Notes: generated from the sequence alone by a model not told the origin. A stretch of DNA of 64,000 bases from Sepiola atlantica (GCA_963556195.1 OY744523.1:79145445-79209444), one strand, 5' to 3'; shown: positions 12,834 through 25,335, numbered from the stretch's first letter. Numbers and translations are program-made.

Positions 12834-14570
12834 CTAGAATCAGGCTTTCAAATTCTCAGTCAATATAAGCATTTTTTTTATGGAAATCGCTCCAGACAAG
12901 GCATGAAGCCACTTGATGTAAAGTGCTAATAAGAACAAATATGATTATCGTGAAGACAAGAGATGCCTATTGACCATAGTCTTGAAAAGACCAAGATTAT
13001 AGGTAGGAGGAAAACAGTCAGCAGGAACAGTTCCACAAGCGTGCGGTTCTTGGAAAAAAGCTACATGTTTATTTTATGTGTATTTGTACACTGGATTGGC
13101 TTTAGGGACTGGAGCATATTGTGACCACTTTTTTGACAGATCTTTCCAGAGGTTGCTACAAGGTATATTTTAGAAGATGAGAATAAATCACTTTAGTGCC
13201 AGATCAAATTGGACCTGTTTATGTTCAAACACGTATTGCACAGACTCCATGAAACTAGAAAGGAAATTTATGAAAGATTTACTTAAAAGTATAATTGTCA
13301 ATTATTAGGGTTATCAAAAATATAAACATTTTTGTGAAATCTTTCCTCCAATACTTAGACATGTACAATTCACCCATATAAAAATGAAGATTGCACTATA
13401 TTATTAGATATTAGTTGTTATAAAAATATAATTATATAAGACAATCGATCTAATATCATGGAGTAACTTTGAAGTTTAGAAATAAACAAAAGATGTGTCT
13501 CCACCTTTTAGCAAAGGATTGATATTATTGGTAATGATAAATACTAATGATAATACAAGTGGCATAGTTGAATGATATCTCGTCTTTAGATGTATGCATG
13601 ATATCATTCTTAAAGTAAAGGTCTTGTAATGCCCCCACCTCCACTCTCGTTTACAGCTTGATGATCTTTGTAACAAAACTGGATGTTGATCTTCCAACAG
13701 CATCGGTGCGATTGCAGAGATAAACACATTTTCGTCTTTCTGCACACATCTTCTTCTCTGTCGACCAATGAGGTGTAGTCAAAGTGTCACTATCAGCAGC
13801 AGTCGATTATATTTTGTATGTAACACCTCATTAATTAGACTTAAGAAGAAAATTGTGAAATTAGTTATTTTTTATTTAACCTTGTTAAGCTGACTTGGCT
13901 CATTTGAGGAATTTGGTAAACATGAAATTGCCTAGACTTTATTGTTTGATATCATAGTTTGGCATTTAATATCTAGCAAAGAACTGCAAAGTATTTGCTG
14001 ATTGGCATCAAAGCTATCATTTATCAAATCATGGAAATTGTCAGTGAGATATTAGCATTTATATTCAGAGAGTAGATTACATCAGATGATATTTTGTGGT
14101 GCTGCATTGAAGAATCTTTCCGATGCTAGTAAAGAGTTTATGCAATTCTGTTTGTTGGAGAATCAGGGGAAATTTCTTTCCAGTTTGGTGGTTCTTTAAG
14201 AGATTAAGAAGTGTGGTTTAGAGTACTGTTGTTGCAGAAATAATTTCCATGTCCAAAACTGATTTCTACCCCATCATAACCCTAATGCAATAAAACCTAA
14301 AGTGTTTCACAGTATTAAAACCAATAAGGATCCATCTTCACCTACTCACTCACCAATCCAGGTGTCGCTCTTCAAATTTTCATATTCCCTTATTTCTTGT
14401 GTATTTAACTAACATTAAGGGTGAGATATCTCTACATGGCTATACACAGGCTTTACAGAAAGGTGCACACTTTTTTGGGAGGCTCATTTTTTATCCAGCA
14501 GTAATAGGGACTTATTTGAAAATTATGTTGGAAATGTGTTACATTTTTCAACAAGTTATTTTAATGTGCA
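12833..14570. other. No recognised feature
   Basis: Moderately AT-rich sequence. An 89-codon minus-strand frame at 13476-13745 shows no domain and is probably chance. The more mixed composition at 12870-13060 may be an old interspersed repeat I cannot name. Confidence 0.4.
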
Positions 14571-14577
14571 GTTAAAG

Positions 14578-14652
14578 CAGGGAAAGGAGCGGCTCCCTTT
14601 TTTTAGGAGCAGAGCCACTCTCAAACTAATGGAGCGGGTAAAGCCCTGCTTA
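14578..14652. repeat. Short GC-rich CAGGG...CCCTG bounded segment
   Basis: A 75-bp segment starts cagggaaaggagcgg and ends gagcgggtaaagccctg. Its first and last five bases are inverted (CAGGG/CCCTG), and the GGAGCGG motif recurs internally. This resembles the ends of hAT-type miniature elements, but I see no 8-bp flanking duplication, so it stays tentative. Confidence 0.25.
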
Positions 14653-15284
14653 TACACAATCTCAATCTCTTTGTTTTAAATTTCTAAATATTTAATTAGA
14701 GATTTGTTGCTATTTTTAAATTTTCAAATTACTCTAAAACCCACATGTACGTTTTGAAATTCTCCATAAATTGAACATTGATCTAATTAATTTCAAAGGA
14801 AAATAAGCATTAGATTTAAAGAATTTAAAACTGAAAAAAAAAACAATACAATAAAACATTAATTATTTCAGAGGATATATACGCAGTGACCAGACAACGG
14901 CCAGGGTCAAGGCGGCGCCAGCAAATGAAAAAAAACTTTTCTTGAGCGGTTTAATACTCAACTGGTAACTCTCTGAGAGGAGTCATATAGACGTTTAGCA
15001 AATAGGTGCGAAAAGAAACTTAAACATTTCAAGAGGTTTTATAAGGAAATAGGCTTAAGTGAACATTTACTTTGTCTACCATAATTTACCAATAAAAAAA
15101 ATTAAAATTAGACTTGGAGAGTCAATGCTAAATCTGGGAATGGAATTCCGAACCTTGTGGTCCTGTGGACCTTAGTCTTATGTTGCAAATACACAATCTT
15201 CTAATAGATAAATACATTGTGTTTGTTTCATTTTTTATTGTCAAGAAAAAAATTTAAAGAATCGTTTTTGGAATTGGCAATTGG

Positions 15285-15377
15285 GCTAACATTTTTCCGA
15301 TTCCGATATCGATTCCGATACCCCCAAAAGTTCCGATTTTTATGATTTTCGATTTTAGTTAATCGTCCCAACACTAC
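15285..15377 (-). mobile_element. Possible hAT-like element end
   Basis: On the minus strand the segment begins agtgttgggacgattaac and continues with repeated tcggaat/atcgg motifs (cgatatcgattccgatac on the plus strand). A CAGTGTTGGG-type start is typical of hAT terminal inverted repeats. Only one end is seen and no transposase is present. Confidence 0.35.
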
Positions 15378-15522
15378 TTACAATATAAAATATTCAGATA
15401 GCATTGAAATAAAGAATGTTATTTGAGATTGATTTGTTGTACTTTTAAAATTCTTTATCAACTTTAGTGAGATTAGAAAGATTGTTTTGAATTAAAATAG
15501 TGTAGCATGTCACTGCAATCAT

Positions 15523-17034
15523 GTGTATCATGGATGTGTCATCAATGGTATATGGTTAGCACATGTGTATCATGGATGTGTCATCAATGGTATATGGTTA
15601 GCACATGTGTATCATGGATGTGTCATCAATGGTATATGGTTAGCACATGTGTATCATGGATGTGTCATCAATGGTATATGGTTAGCAGATGTGTATCATG
15701 GATGTGTCATCAATGGTATATGGTTAGCACATGTGTATCATGGATGTGTCATCAATGGTATATGGTTAGCACACGTGTATCATGGATGTGTCATCAATGG
15801 TATATGGTTAGAACATGTGTATCATGGATGTGTCATCAATGGTATATGGTTAGCACATGTGTATCATGGATGTGTCATCAATGGTATATGGTTAGCACAT
15901 GTGTATCATGGATGTGTCATCAATGGTATATGGTTAGCACATGTGTATCATGGATGTGTCATCAATGTTATATGGTTAGCACATGTGTATCATGGGTGTG
16001 CCATCAATGTTATATGGTTAGCACATGTGTATTATGGATGTGCCATCAATGTTATATGGTTAGCACATGTGTATCATGGATGTGCCATCAATGTTATATG
16101 GTTAGCACATGTGTATCATGGATGTGCCATCAATGTTATATGGTTAGCACATGTGTATCATGGATGTTTCATCAATGGTATATGGTTAGCACATGTGTAT
16201 CATGGATGTGCCATCAATGTTATATGGTTAGCACATGTGTATCATGGATGTGTCATCAATGGTATATGGTTAGCACATGTGTATCATGGATGTGTCATCA
16301 ATGGTATATGGTTAGCACATGTGTATCATGGATGTGTCATCAATGGTATATGGTTAGCACATGTGTATCATGTATGTGTCATCAATGGTATATGGTTAGC
16401 ACATGTGTATCATGGATGTGTCATCAATGGTATATGGTTAGCACATGTGTATCATGGATGTGTCATCAATGTTATATGGTTAGCACATGTGTATCATGGA
16501 TGTGCCATCAATGTTATATGGTTAGCACATGTGTATCATGGATGTGCCATCAATGTTATATGGTTAGCACATGTGTATCATGGATGTGCCATCAATGTTA
16601 TATGGTTAGCACATGTGTATCATGGATGTGTCATCAATGTTATATGGTTAGCACATGTGTATCATGGATGTGTCATCAATGGTATATGGTTAGCACATGT
16701 GTATCATGGATGTGTCATCAATGTTATATGGTTAGCACATGTGTATCATGGATGTGCCATCAATGTTATATGGTTAGCACATGTGTATCATGGATGTGCC
16801 ATCAATGTTATATGGTTAGCACATGTGTATCATGGATGTGTCATCAATGGTATATGGTTAGCACATGTGTATCATGGATGTGTCATCAATGTTATATGGT
16901 TAGCAGATGTGTGTCATGGATGTGTCATCAATGTTATATGGTTAGCACATGTGTATCATGGATGTGTCATCAATGGTATATGGTTAGCAGATGTGTATCA
17001 TGGATGTGTCATCAATGTTATATGGTTAGCAGAT
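15523..17034 (+). repeat. 42-bp minisatellite, 36 tandem units
   Basis: The unit tatcatggatgtgtcatcaa...tggtatatggttagcacatgtg is 42 bp and repeats 36 times with very few indels. As 42 is divisible by 3, two plus-strand frames stay open for over 500 codons with 14-residue repeats (YHGCVINGIWLAHV in one, CVSWMCHQWYMVST in the other). Both frames being open, with no constraint favouring either, indicates an arithmetic artefact rather than a repeat protein. Units differ mainly at two sites (gTc/gCc and gGt/gTt). The array ends in ordinary sequence at about 17035. Confidence 0.93.
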
Positions 17035-17384
17035 GGATTCACTGATGTAGATGCTTATACAAATCTAAATTTGATTCAAGATATTCATGGATCATTTCTC
17101 ATATTTCTTTCTTTTCATCTTTCTTATTAAGCCAGCAACTAAAGACAAAAAGTAGAGAAAGGCCTTTGAAGCAAGATGCTTTTATCTACACTAAAGATCG
17201 AGCTCTAGGTCATTTCCCAACATGTGTATGCCTGCTCATGCTCGTATTTCTCATTCATGTATAGAGAGTTGGATGAGGTCATAAGTTGAAGAAATGGCAG
17301 AATATTAGCAAATATTTATGGGAAGCAATTTGTGGCAAAGTTTCAAAACAATCTGAGTTGGAAAGATTTCAATTTATAATCATG

Positions 17385-17387
<3 letters not shown>

Positions 17388-17460
<73 letters not shown>

Positions 17461-17512
17461 AGACAGAAAGAGAGAAAGAGAGAGAGAGTGAGAGATAGAA
17501 AGAGAGAGAGAT
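17388..17512 (+). repeat. (TA)n followed by (GA)n-rich microsatellite
   Basis: About 62 bp of TA repeats run directly into a GA-rich purine tract (gagagaga, agagaaagagagagagag). Peptides of alternating Ile-Tyr predicted on both strands are artefacts. Confidence 0.95.
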
Positions 17513-17700
17513 GTTTGTATAAATACTTATCTGAATAAATTGATTAAAGTTCTGATTATTATAAGGTAGCCATACATAAATATTTTTGCTTAAAAATTCA
17601 TAAACACACAAGGTCAAACATTCTTGTATATCTGTTAACTAAGGCGGTTAATATGCAAGTAAATATCTGTTCGTTTAACCACAAGTAAAACAACTGCTCT

Positions 17701-17814
17701 TTCCGACCAGCCAGGTGTAGAATTGGCAGAAGCAAAAACAAATCCTATCTTTTACATTTCCGACCAGCCAGGTGTAGAATTGGCAGAAGCAGAAACAAAT
17801 CCTATCTTTTACAT
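17701..17814 (+). repeat. 57-bp tandem duplication
   Basis: A 57-bp segment beginning ttccgaccagccaggtgtag occurs twice back to back (17701-17757 and 17758-17814) with a single A/G difference, so the duplication is recent. Confidence 0.95.
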
Positions 17815-18344
17815 TTCTCCCATGATTTTAAAAATGAAGGCTGCAGCTGCACAATAACACACTATCTGCTCTCGTTTCTCTGCATTTTACACACATACTG
17901 ATACTTTAGCTGCACATTAGATGCTAACCAAAATTACAAAAAACGCATGATACCATGCCCTGGTCCATAGTTTCATTCATTTCTTCATCTCTCTTCTTTT
18001 TTCTGTTTTTCTTACTTTCTGTTTGTCTATCTTTTGGTGTGATATACAAACTGCAGCAGTTCAAAACTTTTCTTTCTTCAAAATCATGTTTAAAGAGTTG
18101 AAGTTAAAGGGGAGTCAGAAGATTCCAAAGTTACATAATTTTCTCGGCTCTCTACACTCATTCAAACAATCCCAATGAAATAATTGATAGCATTTTCCCC
18201 TACCGTTGTTGCCTATAATGTCTGATGCTTGCCATCTTTAAAAAATAATTTGGAATCCATACCTTTAAATTATACATTTCAAAACTACTTTTTCCTGACT
18301 TTGATCAAAACTTCCAACTTCATCATTTTTTAAGGGGGGGGGGG

Positions 18345-18690
18345 GGTCACCACTTATCACGGTCAGATGCCATTCGAGAATAAGGATTAATGAGATGGAA
18401 TGATTGTCAGGACCAAGTTAGAATACGTGTGGGGATGGTTCTTGATAGAAATCTGTTGACATACGATTTAAAGACGACCAAGTTAGAATCTACAGGGAAG
18501 TAGTTCTGTGGCAATGTGTTCCACAGACGGGAAGCTGTTGTGAAGAAGCTGTGTTTATGAAAATTCATTCTGATGTTAGGCATACTGAGGAAGAAAGGAA
18601 AGTTCTTTTTCCCGTCTGTGGTAGAAAGGCGTGAATATCTTCCAAGGAGATACCAAAGATTAGAGGGCAGTTTGAAATCTGGTCTACTTT
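18345..18690 (-). pseudogene. LINE reverse transcriptase C-terminal (3' end) fragment
   Basis: On the minus strand one frame reads LSTTDGKKNFPFFL, then HSFFTTASRLWNTLPQN and YFPVDSNLVVFKSYVNRFL. This is the typical C-terminal end of jockey/CR1-like non-LTR retrotransposon polyproteins, where a final RLWN.LP motif is followed by a short hydrophobic helix ending the ORF. Only this terminal 115-residue part is present. A 14-15 bp poly-G tract (about 18335-18348) abuts its 3' end. Confidence 0.7.
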
Positions 18691-18699
18691 TATTCCTGA

Positions 18700-19370
18700 T
18701 TTAATTTTGCAACACAAATACATGCTGGTGATTATTTCATTCACATTATTTTTATTTCAGTGTTATTCGCAGGTGTGACTTAGACTAAACTACATTTAGA
18801 CACATGCGTCTGCTTTACTGTGTGTATGTGAACATTAATTGACATTCTATTTGATAAGAAGAAAAGAAAAAGAAAAAGAAATTGTAAAACTGAACCCTAC
18901 TTTGCATTTCTCACTCATTGTTGCCAGAAAAAATGCCTTAAAAGTAATGAAATGAAATGTTAGCATTTCTATATTGAATTCAAATTGAGAATTCGAGTGA
19001 AGCAAACTATATGTAAAAGCATGATCCCAATATGGAATGTTGCGGGTAATGAAGAGAGAGCGAGAGAGGGAGAGCAACTGAGTGGAATCTGAAGAGATAG
19101 TGTTTGACTGAGTGGCATCTATTGTGGCCGGATTGTAGTCTATCTTGTCTAGACTATGTTTCATCCTTCTTCTCTTTGTCATCTAGTTTTATGTTTTTAT
19201 TGAATCATGCAAAATCAAACTTTCTCTTTACTTTTTTTTTTTTTTTACTAATGTGTCACCAATTATCAAGTCTAAAAAACACTTGAGGATAAGATTAAAT
19301 GCAATAGATAGATTGACAGTTGAATGATGATGAATACTATGAGAGGATTTAAAATCTCTGTACACAATCG
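18700..19370. other. No recognised feature
   Basis: AT-rich DNA including a 111-codon minus-strand frame (18847-19182) of low-complexity Phe/Ser composition with no domain. I regard it as chance. Confidence 0.4.
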
Positions 19371-19377
19371 ACTCAAA

Positions 19378-19460
19378 ACAACAGCAATTATTTCCCCTTT
19401 GTCATGGAATGTGAGGATTAAGGACAAAACAGGCGGGAAGCGAGAGTTACAGGGCTCCTG
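19378..19460 (+). repeat. Dispersed repeat, copy 1
   Basis: The segment acagcaattatttccccttt...gtcatggaatgtgagga...gcgagagttacagggct is shared with 36640-36730, same strand, with small changes and an insertion in the other copy. It is a dispersed repeat of unknown family, possibly the 3' tail of a retroposon. It is followed by (CTA)n and (AAT)n microsatellites. Confidence 0.7.
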
Positions 19461-19474
19461 AAAGTAAACCCAAG

Positions 19475-19477
<3 letters not shown>

Positions 19478-19507
<30 letters not shown>

Positions 19508-19542
19508 ATAATAATAATAATAATAATGATAATAATAATAAT
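19478..19542 (+). repeat. (CTA)n then (ATA)n microsatellite
   Basis: About 30 bp of CTA repeats switch to ATA repeats with one ATG interruption. Confidence 0.95.
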
Positions 19543-19544
19543 AA

Positions 19545-20100
19545 AAGCTAAAAATATTTAAATTTGTATAAATATATTTTATGTTTATATTTATAAATAT
19601 TTTATGTTTATATTTATAAATATTTAGATAAAAACAGTTTTAATCATAAAAAATAAATGACAAAACACTTCCAATTAATGAACTAATCTCAATTGTAAAA
19701 TATTAATGATAATTAATTGTAAAATTAGAATAAAATGAATTATTATTTTCATTGTAAAATATTTTTTTAATAAAAATTACAAAAATTAACATTTTTTAAT
19801 TATAAAATAACAAAATATTAATTTTAATTAAATTTTAATTTTCATATTTTAATCGAAAAATATTTCTATGAAAAGAAATGCTTTATAATCGAAAAATTAT
19901 TTTTTGAAATAATAATAAACTGAACTACATTTTTTATTTTAATAAAAAAAAACAATTTTTGAATAAATATTTCTATTTTAATCGAAAAACAATATTTTAA
20001 TTATTAAATAATTAAAAAATTTGAATTACAACAAACTAATTTTCTTATTTCAATTGTAAAATAACAATAAATAATAATATAAAAATATGAAAGGGAATTT
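19545..20100. repeat. Extremely AT-rich, low-complexity block
   Basis: About 550 bp almost free of G and C. It includes an internal 23-bp partial tandem (aaatattttatgtttatatt...) at about 19570-19625 and recurring ttaatcgaaaaa motifs (19850, 19890, 19980). These recurrences suggest an old AT-rich satellite or an eroded tandem array. No coding potential. Confidence 0.6.
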
Positions 20101-20145
20101 GCTCTATGTCTGGGTTATTTGAGAACATATTCATATACTCCCCAT

Positions 20146-20156
20146 ATATCTATCTA

Positions 20157-20201
<45 letters not shown>
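20146..20201 (+). repeat. (TATC)n/(TA)n microsatellite
   Basis: A few TATC repeats followed by about 40 bp of TA, then a short TG-rich stretch. Confidence 0.95.
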
Positions 20202-20203
<2 letters not shown>

Positions 20204-20719
20204 GTGTGTGCATGTGCGCGTTACATGCACATAGAGAATGTATAGTGAATGGTAAAATGTAATATATATTATTTATTAAAGTGAGAATATAAAGAAAGTA
20301 AAAACTCGAAAAAAAATGAAAACATTAGAAATTAAAAATTGCTAATGAAGAAAGATAAGTTATTCCCCAACTGCACACACTCATCCTCACCTGTTGGAAA
20401 ATGTTGTTGGTCAGTTTATATGTTTATAGAATGAATAATCATTCAGAGATCCCAAATCATGTGGATGTTGAGTCTCAGAATAAGTTTGGTTTCGCATTTT
20501 TGTCTCTGTTGCTGTCTTAAAATTGGAGGCTATGAGGATGCATATAATGTTATCTATGGTGTGGTTTGGGAGATTGTAATGCACGGCTACTGTGTGGATT
20601 TTGGGTCATTTGAAGATCAAAAAGAGCATGAAACCGTATTCTTTTACAAAGCTATGTTATCGAAGACATCGAGCTCTGTGTACAAGTGCAAATTAAGTAG
20701 TTGAGCATTTGGTTACCAG

Positions 20720-22640
20720 ATCCACTTCAGGAAGTATAGAAGAACAGTGGCAAAAGTTTAAGGATACACTATTGGAGGTAAAAAACTAGACTTGTGATTG
20801 GACGAAAGGGCCTCTAAGACATAGGGTGACATGGTGGTCGAATGAGAAGTGTATCAAAGAGAAGTGGAAAAGAAAGAGTGAATAAAGATATGTATCTGGT
20901 GACAGCAGGAGCAAGCTAGGTTTCCAGATATACTACACAGGGATAACCAGAAGAATGAAGTATTCAGGATTCAGATGGGTTAGGGTTAGGGTCTAGGGTT
21001 GATGGCAACACAAATATGAATATTGTTGGAGAGAAGTGCATTCAAAGTGACAATGGGGTGCTTGCAACAAATGAACAGAACAAGTGAGATGCTTAGAACT
21101 GCTATTATGAGAGATTCTTGAATAGTGAGTATCTGGTGCATTACGAATTGAGAAAGAAATGGCATGGAAAGCTGTGAGTAAGATGAAGAAGGATAAGGCT
21201 GCAGGACCCTCAAATGTTGTTGCAGAAACTTTGAAAGCTATGGGTGAAACAGGCATTGAGATGATCACAGACTTGACAAATCAGATCATAAAAGAAGATT
21301 GTTTTAAAAGACTGGGATCTTAGTACAATTGTGAACTGTTACAAGGGTAAAAGAAGAGCTTTGGATAGAGGTAATTACAGAGGCTTAAAGTTGATGGATC
21401 AGTGGCTGAGAGAATAATTGAGCAGCAAATAAAAAGTCAAATAAGCATAGATTAAATGCAGTTTGGTTTTATGGCAGAGCGAAGTGCCACTGATGCTATA
21501 TTTATCTTGAGACAAATACAAGAGAAGTATCTTAGTAGGAAGAAGAGCCTGTATTTTACTTTTGTGGATTTCAAGAAAGCTATTGAAAGAGTGGCAATAG
21601 GTTGTTGTCTGGTAGGGTTAGTGTATTGACAGCACATTTAGAGACAGCTTTAATGTTTGAAGTAAGAGTACATCCAAGATGTGTACTGAGTTTGTTGCGT
21701 TTGATTTGTGGTTTTGAAGCATTGGCCGAAACAGATGCTTCATGCTGGTGATTTAGGGATAGACTGTGAAACGATGGATGACCTACTTGTTACGTTGGAG
21801 ACTTGGAAGAAAGTAAAGGTCTGATTAAAGTGGATGTTACCAAGACGAAAGTCATGATTAGTGGTTGTAGTGTCAGATAGTCTCCAGAAAGAGGAAAGTT
21901 CTCCTACTCAGTTTGTAGAAAGGAAGTTGGGAGCAACTCATTTGTTGGTGGTATTTCTAAGTATTGGGTACACAAGATAGGTAGTGTAATTACACATAGG
22001 TTGAGAGAAGATAAGTAGTTTATGGACAAGAAGTGTAAAACAATAGAGACAGATGAGAACTCAAATGTCAAGAAAGTATATTTGAATATTGAGGTTGTTC
22101 AGAAGTTTTGTAACGTTGGTGAAATCATTGAAGCACAGAGATAAGCCGGTGCTGGTGTGATTGCAAGAGTTAGGAGGGAATGGAATAAGTTCAAAGATCT
22201 TCTGCCATTACTAACCAGCAGAGTGTTACTGCTATCGACAAAGGAAAGATTCTATCAGGGATGTGTACACAACGTGATGGTATGGAATGAAACCTGGCCA
22301 GTTAGAGTTGAGGATATGTATTGTATGGAGAGAAATAATATAAGAATTATACAATGAATATGTCATATGAGTTTTAAAGACAGGCTTAGATCTGACGATC
22401 TCAGAGGAAGAATAAATTTGTACAGCATAGAGAAATGTGTGCAGAACAGGAGACTTCAATGGTATGATAAGAGTTCTTGGATTGGTAGATGTAGAACAGT
22501 TGATGTAGCAGGATCAGTTGGCAGGGATATGCCAAAGAAAAAACATGGGAGGAAGTGATAAGGATGGATTTGAGAGAAAGAGGAATAAATAAAGACCTGA
22601 GCAGAGACATGTTAGTTTGGAATTCAATTTCTAAAAGCTG
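20720..22640 (+). pseudogene. Degenerate non-LTR retrotransposon, reverse transcriptase region
   Basis: Fragments of a reverse transcriptase polyprotein can be followed on the plus strand across many stops and frame changes. A KDKAAGPSNVVAETLKA segment (about 21190) belongs to the RT finger region. QFGFMAERSATDAIFILRQI and LYFTFVDFKKAIERV (about 21460-21600) match the RT motifs before and at the first catalytic Asp. A TKVMISG segment (about 21840) precedes a Cys-rich insertion. WNKFKDLLPLLTSRV, ETWPVR and RRLQWYDK (22170-22480) match the post-RT thumb and C-terminal region. The order is right for one element inserted in the plus direction. The YADD box region is not recognisable. At least ten lesions make it long dead. 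The same family appears reversed at 52230-52800. Confidence 0.75.
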
Positions 22641-22864
22641 TTCAACGCATGACAGCATGTAAAACAGACGTTAAACCGAATAGGATGATGATATTGCTCG
22701 TGTTGTCGATCGTGTCTCACGATGACAGTTCTGCCTCTGTTATTGACAAGTCCTTATGTGGTTGTTCAGCCCTATCAGTGATTCACATTGTCTATCGGAA
22801 GCAAAACAGCACCAAAAGAGAAAGCAGATTACATTCAAACCTGTTTCTACCATCATTGTTGCTA

Positions 22865-22910
22865 GACTTTGACTTCAAATATGATTATAATCATATTTGA
22901 AGTCAAAGTC
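22865..22910. repeat. Perfect 46-bp palindrome without spacer
   Basis: The sequence gactttgacttcaaatatga...tcatatttgaagtcaaagtc is its own reverse complement over 46 bp, centred on gattataatc. It is not part of a recognised element and follows the LINE remnant by about 225 bp. Confidence 0.95.
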
Positions 22911-23159
22911 GATCTAACTATGACAGAGGTGGATAGATCTGCACAAAAAGGTCATTTAAAGTTACACTAGGGGAGGTGCATATTTAAAATAATTTTTTTT
23001 TTTTTAACGAAAACACCAAAGAAGATTTTTAAAATAATATTAGGGAATTCAAAATCAATCATCAAAAATATTTTTTCATTAGCTCTGTTGATGTCGCTTG
23101 ATACACTCCTGACGATAGTGAAGCTGCAGTGACTCTAAAAATGACAAACTGGAGTCTTA

Positions 23160-25310
23160 CCTCTTGGGGAAAAGGCCATCTTTAGCCTTTGTTCAAGCGT
23201 TTCTGGTTAGCCACTAACCAGTTTAGGTGTAGACATTTTTTGTCAGCCAACCTCGTAACCCCTTCCTTCCCTATTAAGCTCTTGAAGGGCTTATTTTTTA
23301 GCTGCCTGTTTGGAGTCCAAGGGATTGAATGCTGGTGGGTGGGTCTCTTTCAGGCTTGGTTTGTCTTGAAGTGATTCTACCTTTCTCTCTCTTTTTATTA
23401 TTATACCTTCTACAAATCCACACAACAAACACTTTACTATTTTTATACTAACATCAGAGGTCTCAGGTCAAACATTCTTGATGTGCAGTCCTTTCTCTTT
23501 GGCAAATCTCCTCACATTCTTGCTCTTTGTGAGACTAATCTGGATGCTTCTATTGATAGTAACGATCTACATGTAGATGGTTATTTGCATCTGGTCCGCT
23601 TAGACTCTTCTACGCATTTGCATGGTCTTGCTCTCCCCATTGCGCGTGTTCCCAGTCTTGCATCTCACAGGTGTCCTTTTATCTGTCTGAGGTTGTCTTT
23701 GCTGCACTCAACTTCCTATTTGTTCTTTTTGTACTGTTCTCCTTCTGACAATGATTGCTCTATTGTTGATACTATATCCAGCAGTATTGATGATGCATTG
23801 CAAATTCATCCGTTAAGCTCCATCTTTGTTTTTGGTAACTTCAATGCTCATCATTCTGACTGGCTCCCTCACTCTAACCGCACAGATCTAGCTGGTGAAA
23901 TCTGTCTTAACTGTTCTCTGTCTCATGATTTGTCCCAAATTGTCACCTTCCCCACATGTTTTCCTGATAATGATATTCATCAACCATCTTTACTTGATCT
24001 TTTTCTCACTACTGTTCCTGATTCATGTTATACTGCCTCTTCTCCTCTATTGGGTTCTTCTGATCATGCTGTTTTTGATGTTGAGGTTGATTTTTCAGTG
24101 AAGTCGTCTATTGATCGTCTCTTCCATAGGAAGATGTTCAACTACGGGAAGGCTGATTGAGATGGACTTCACAGCTTCCTATGTGACGTTCCATGGGGTC
24201 CTATCTTTGGTATGTTTTAGAATGTTTTAGAATGCTGCTGCTAGGGAGGTTACTGACTTGTTTCTTGTTGGAATTAACATCTTCATTCCTCATCGCAAGT
24301 TTCAAACCAAACATCATTCTCCTCCATGGTTTTCATCTGTTTGTGCTTCTACCATTGTCCATCATAACCCATTACTTTAATCAATATCGGTGGGATGGTT
24401 CTGAGGCTTCTAGACAATCCTACAGAAAAGTTAGCAATGCCTGCAAGAGAGCAATCTCTGAGGCTAAGTCTAGCTATTCTCAAAGTATTTGTGACTCTAT
24501 CTCATCTCAAATGGTTTGCTCTCGTGATTTTTGTAGAATCTACAATAGTGTTGTTAACAGTGGCAAGTCTGCTATTCCTTTTTTTTAATAGTCTTCAGGT
24601 TTTTTCATTTTCTAAGGATAAGGCTGATCTTTTTGTTCGTCTTTTTGCTGACAATTCTTCTTTTGATGTTTCGCGTGCTGTTTTTCCTGATTTTCCTTTG
24701 AAAACTGATCAGTCTTTTGATTCTGTCATTATCAGTCCAAAGATGGTTGCAAGGGTTCTTTCTGATCTTGACGAGTCTATGGCTTTCGGTCCTGATTCAA
24801 TTCTTGTTGTTGTTCTCAAGTGTTGTGCTCCTGAACTTTCTTCTATCCTCTCTAAATTATTCAAACTCTGTTTGTTTAAGTCCTGTTTCCCTTCTTGTTG
24901 GAAGGAGTCCTCTGTTGTCCCTATCTTTAAAAATGCTGGTGATCGGTCTGACCCAATTAAGTATCGTCCTGTTAGTCTCCTCTCTGTTATTAGCAAAGTT
25001 TTTGAAAGGTTGGTCAACGGCAGGCCTGTTCATTTTAGGGAAAGTCTGGGCTTCTTAGTGATGTTCAGTATGGCTTTCATGGTTTTCGTTCAACTGCTGA
25101 TTTTTTAACTGTTCTAATTGAGCGGATCTGCTGGTTTATGGATAATTCAGGAGAGGGTAGGGCTATTTCAGAGGCGTTCGATAGAGTGTGGCATTCTGGT
25201 CTCTTACACAAGCTTCAGGGTTATGGTATTGGTGGTGAGGTTCTTGACCTTATTAGATATTTTCTTTTCTGATCGAAACTTACATCAAGTTGCTTCATGC
25301 CTTGTCTGAA
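23160..25310 (+). pseudogene. Jockey/CR1-like LINE: endonuclease and partial reverse transcriptase
   Basis: Endonuclease: a tract beginning near 23450 (TNIRGLRSN) leads into a 225-codon open frame (23483-24160) with LALCETNLD, the FGNFNAHHSDWL motif (canonical GDFN..H; the catalytic-region Asp is replaced by Asn) and LGSSDHAVFDVE (the SDH motif, retained). After a stop at about 24158 and frame changes, the reverse transcriptase begins: MVARVLSDLDESMAFGPDSI, FPSCWKESSVVPIFKNAGDR, IKYRPVSLLSVISKVFERLV and finally EAFDRVWHSGLLHKLQGYGI. The element ends near 25310, before the FADD box, next to a 13-bp poly-A (25323-25335). It therefore lacks the catalytic core and 3' end. The GDFN change, frameshifts and 3' loss show it is inactive. 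Upstream sequence from about 23160 may be 5' UTR or ORF1 residue. Confidence 0.85.
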
Positions 25311-25335
25311 GCGATTTCTATATAAAAAAAAAAAA

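Noticed and set aside
15507..17130. Two long plus-strand frames (512 and 535 codons) as a repeat protein gene
   Set aside because: The 42-bp unit keeps both frames open at once. There is no promoter, no unique N- or C-terminal domain and no frame-specific constraint.
17286..17617. Ile-Tyr repeat peptides on both strands
   Set aside because: Direct translation of TA and GA microsatellites.
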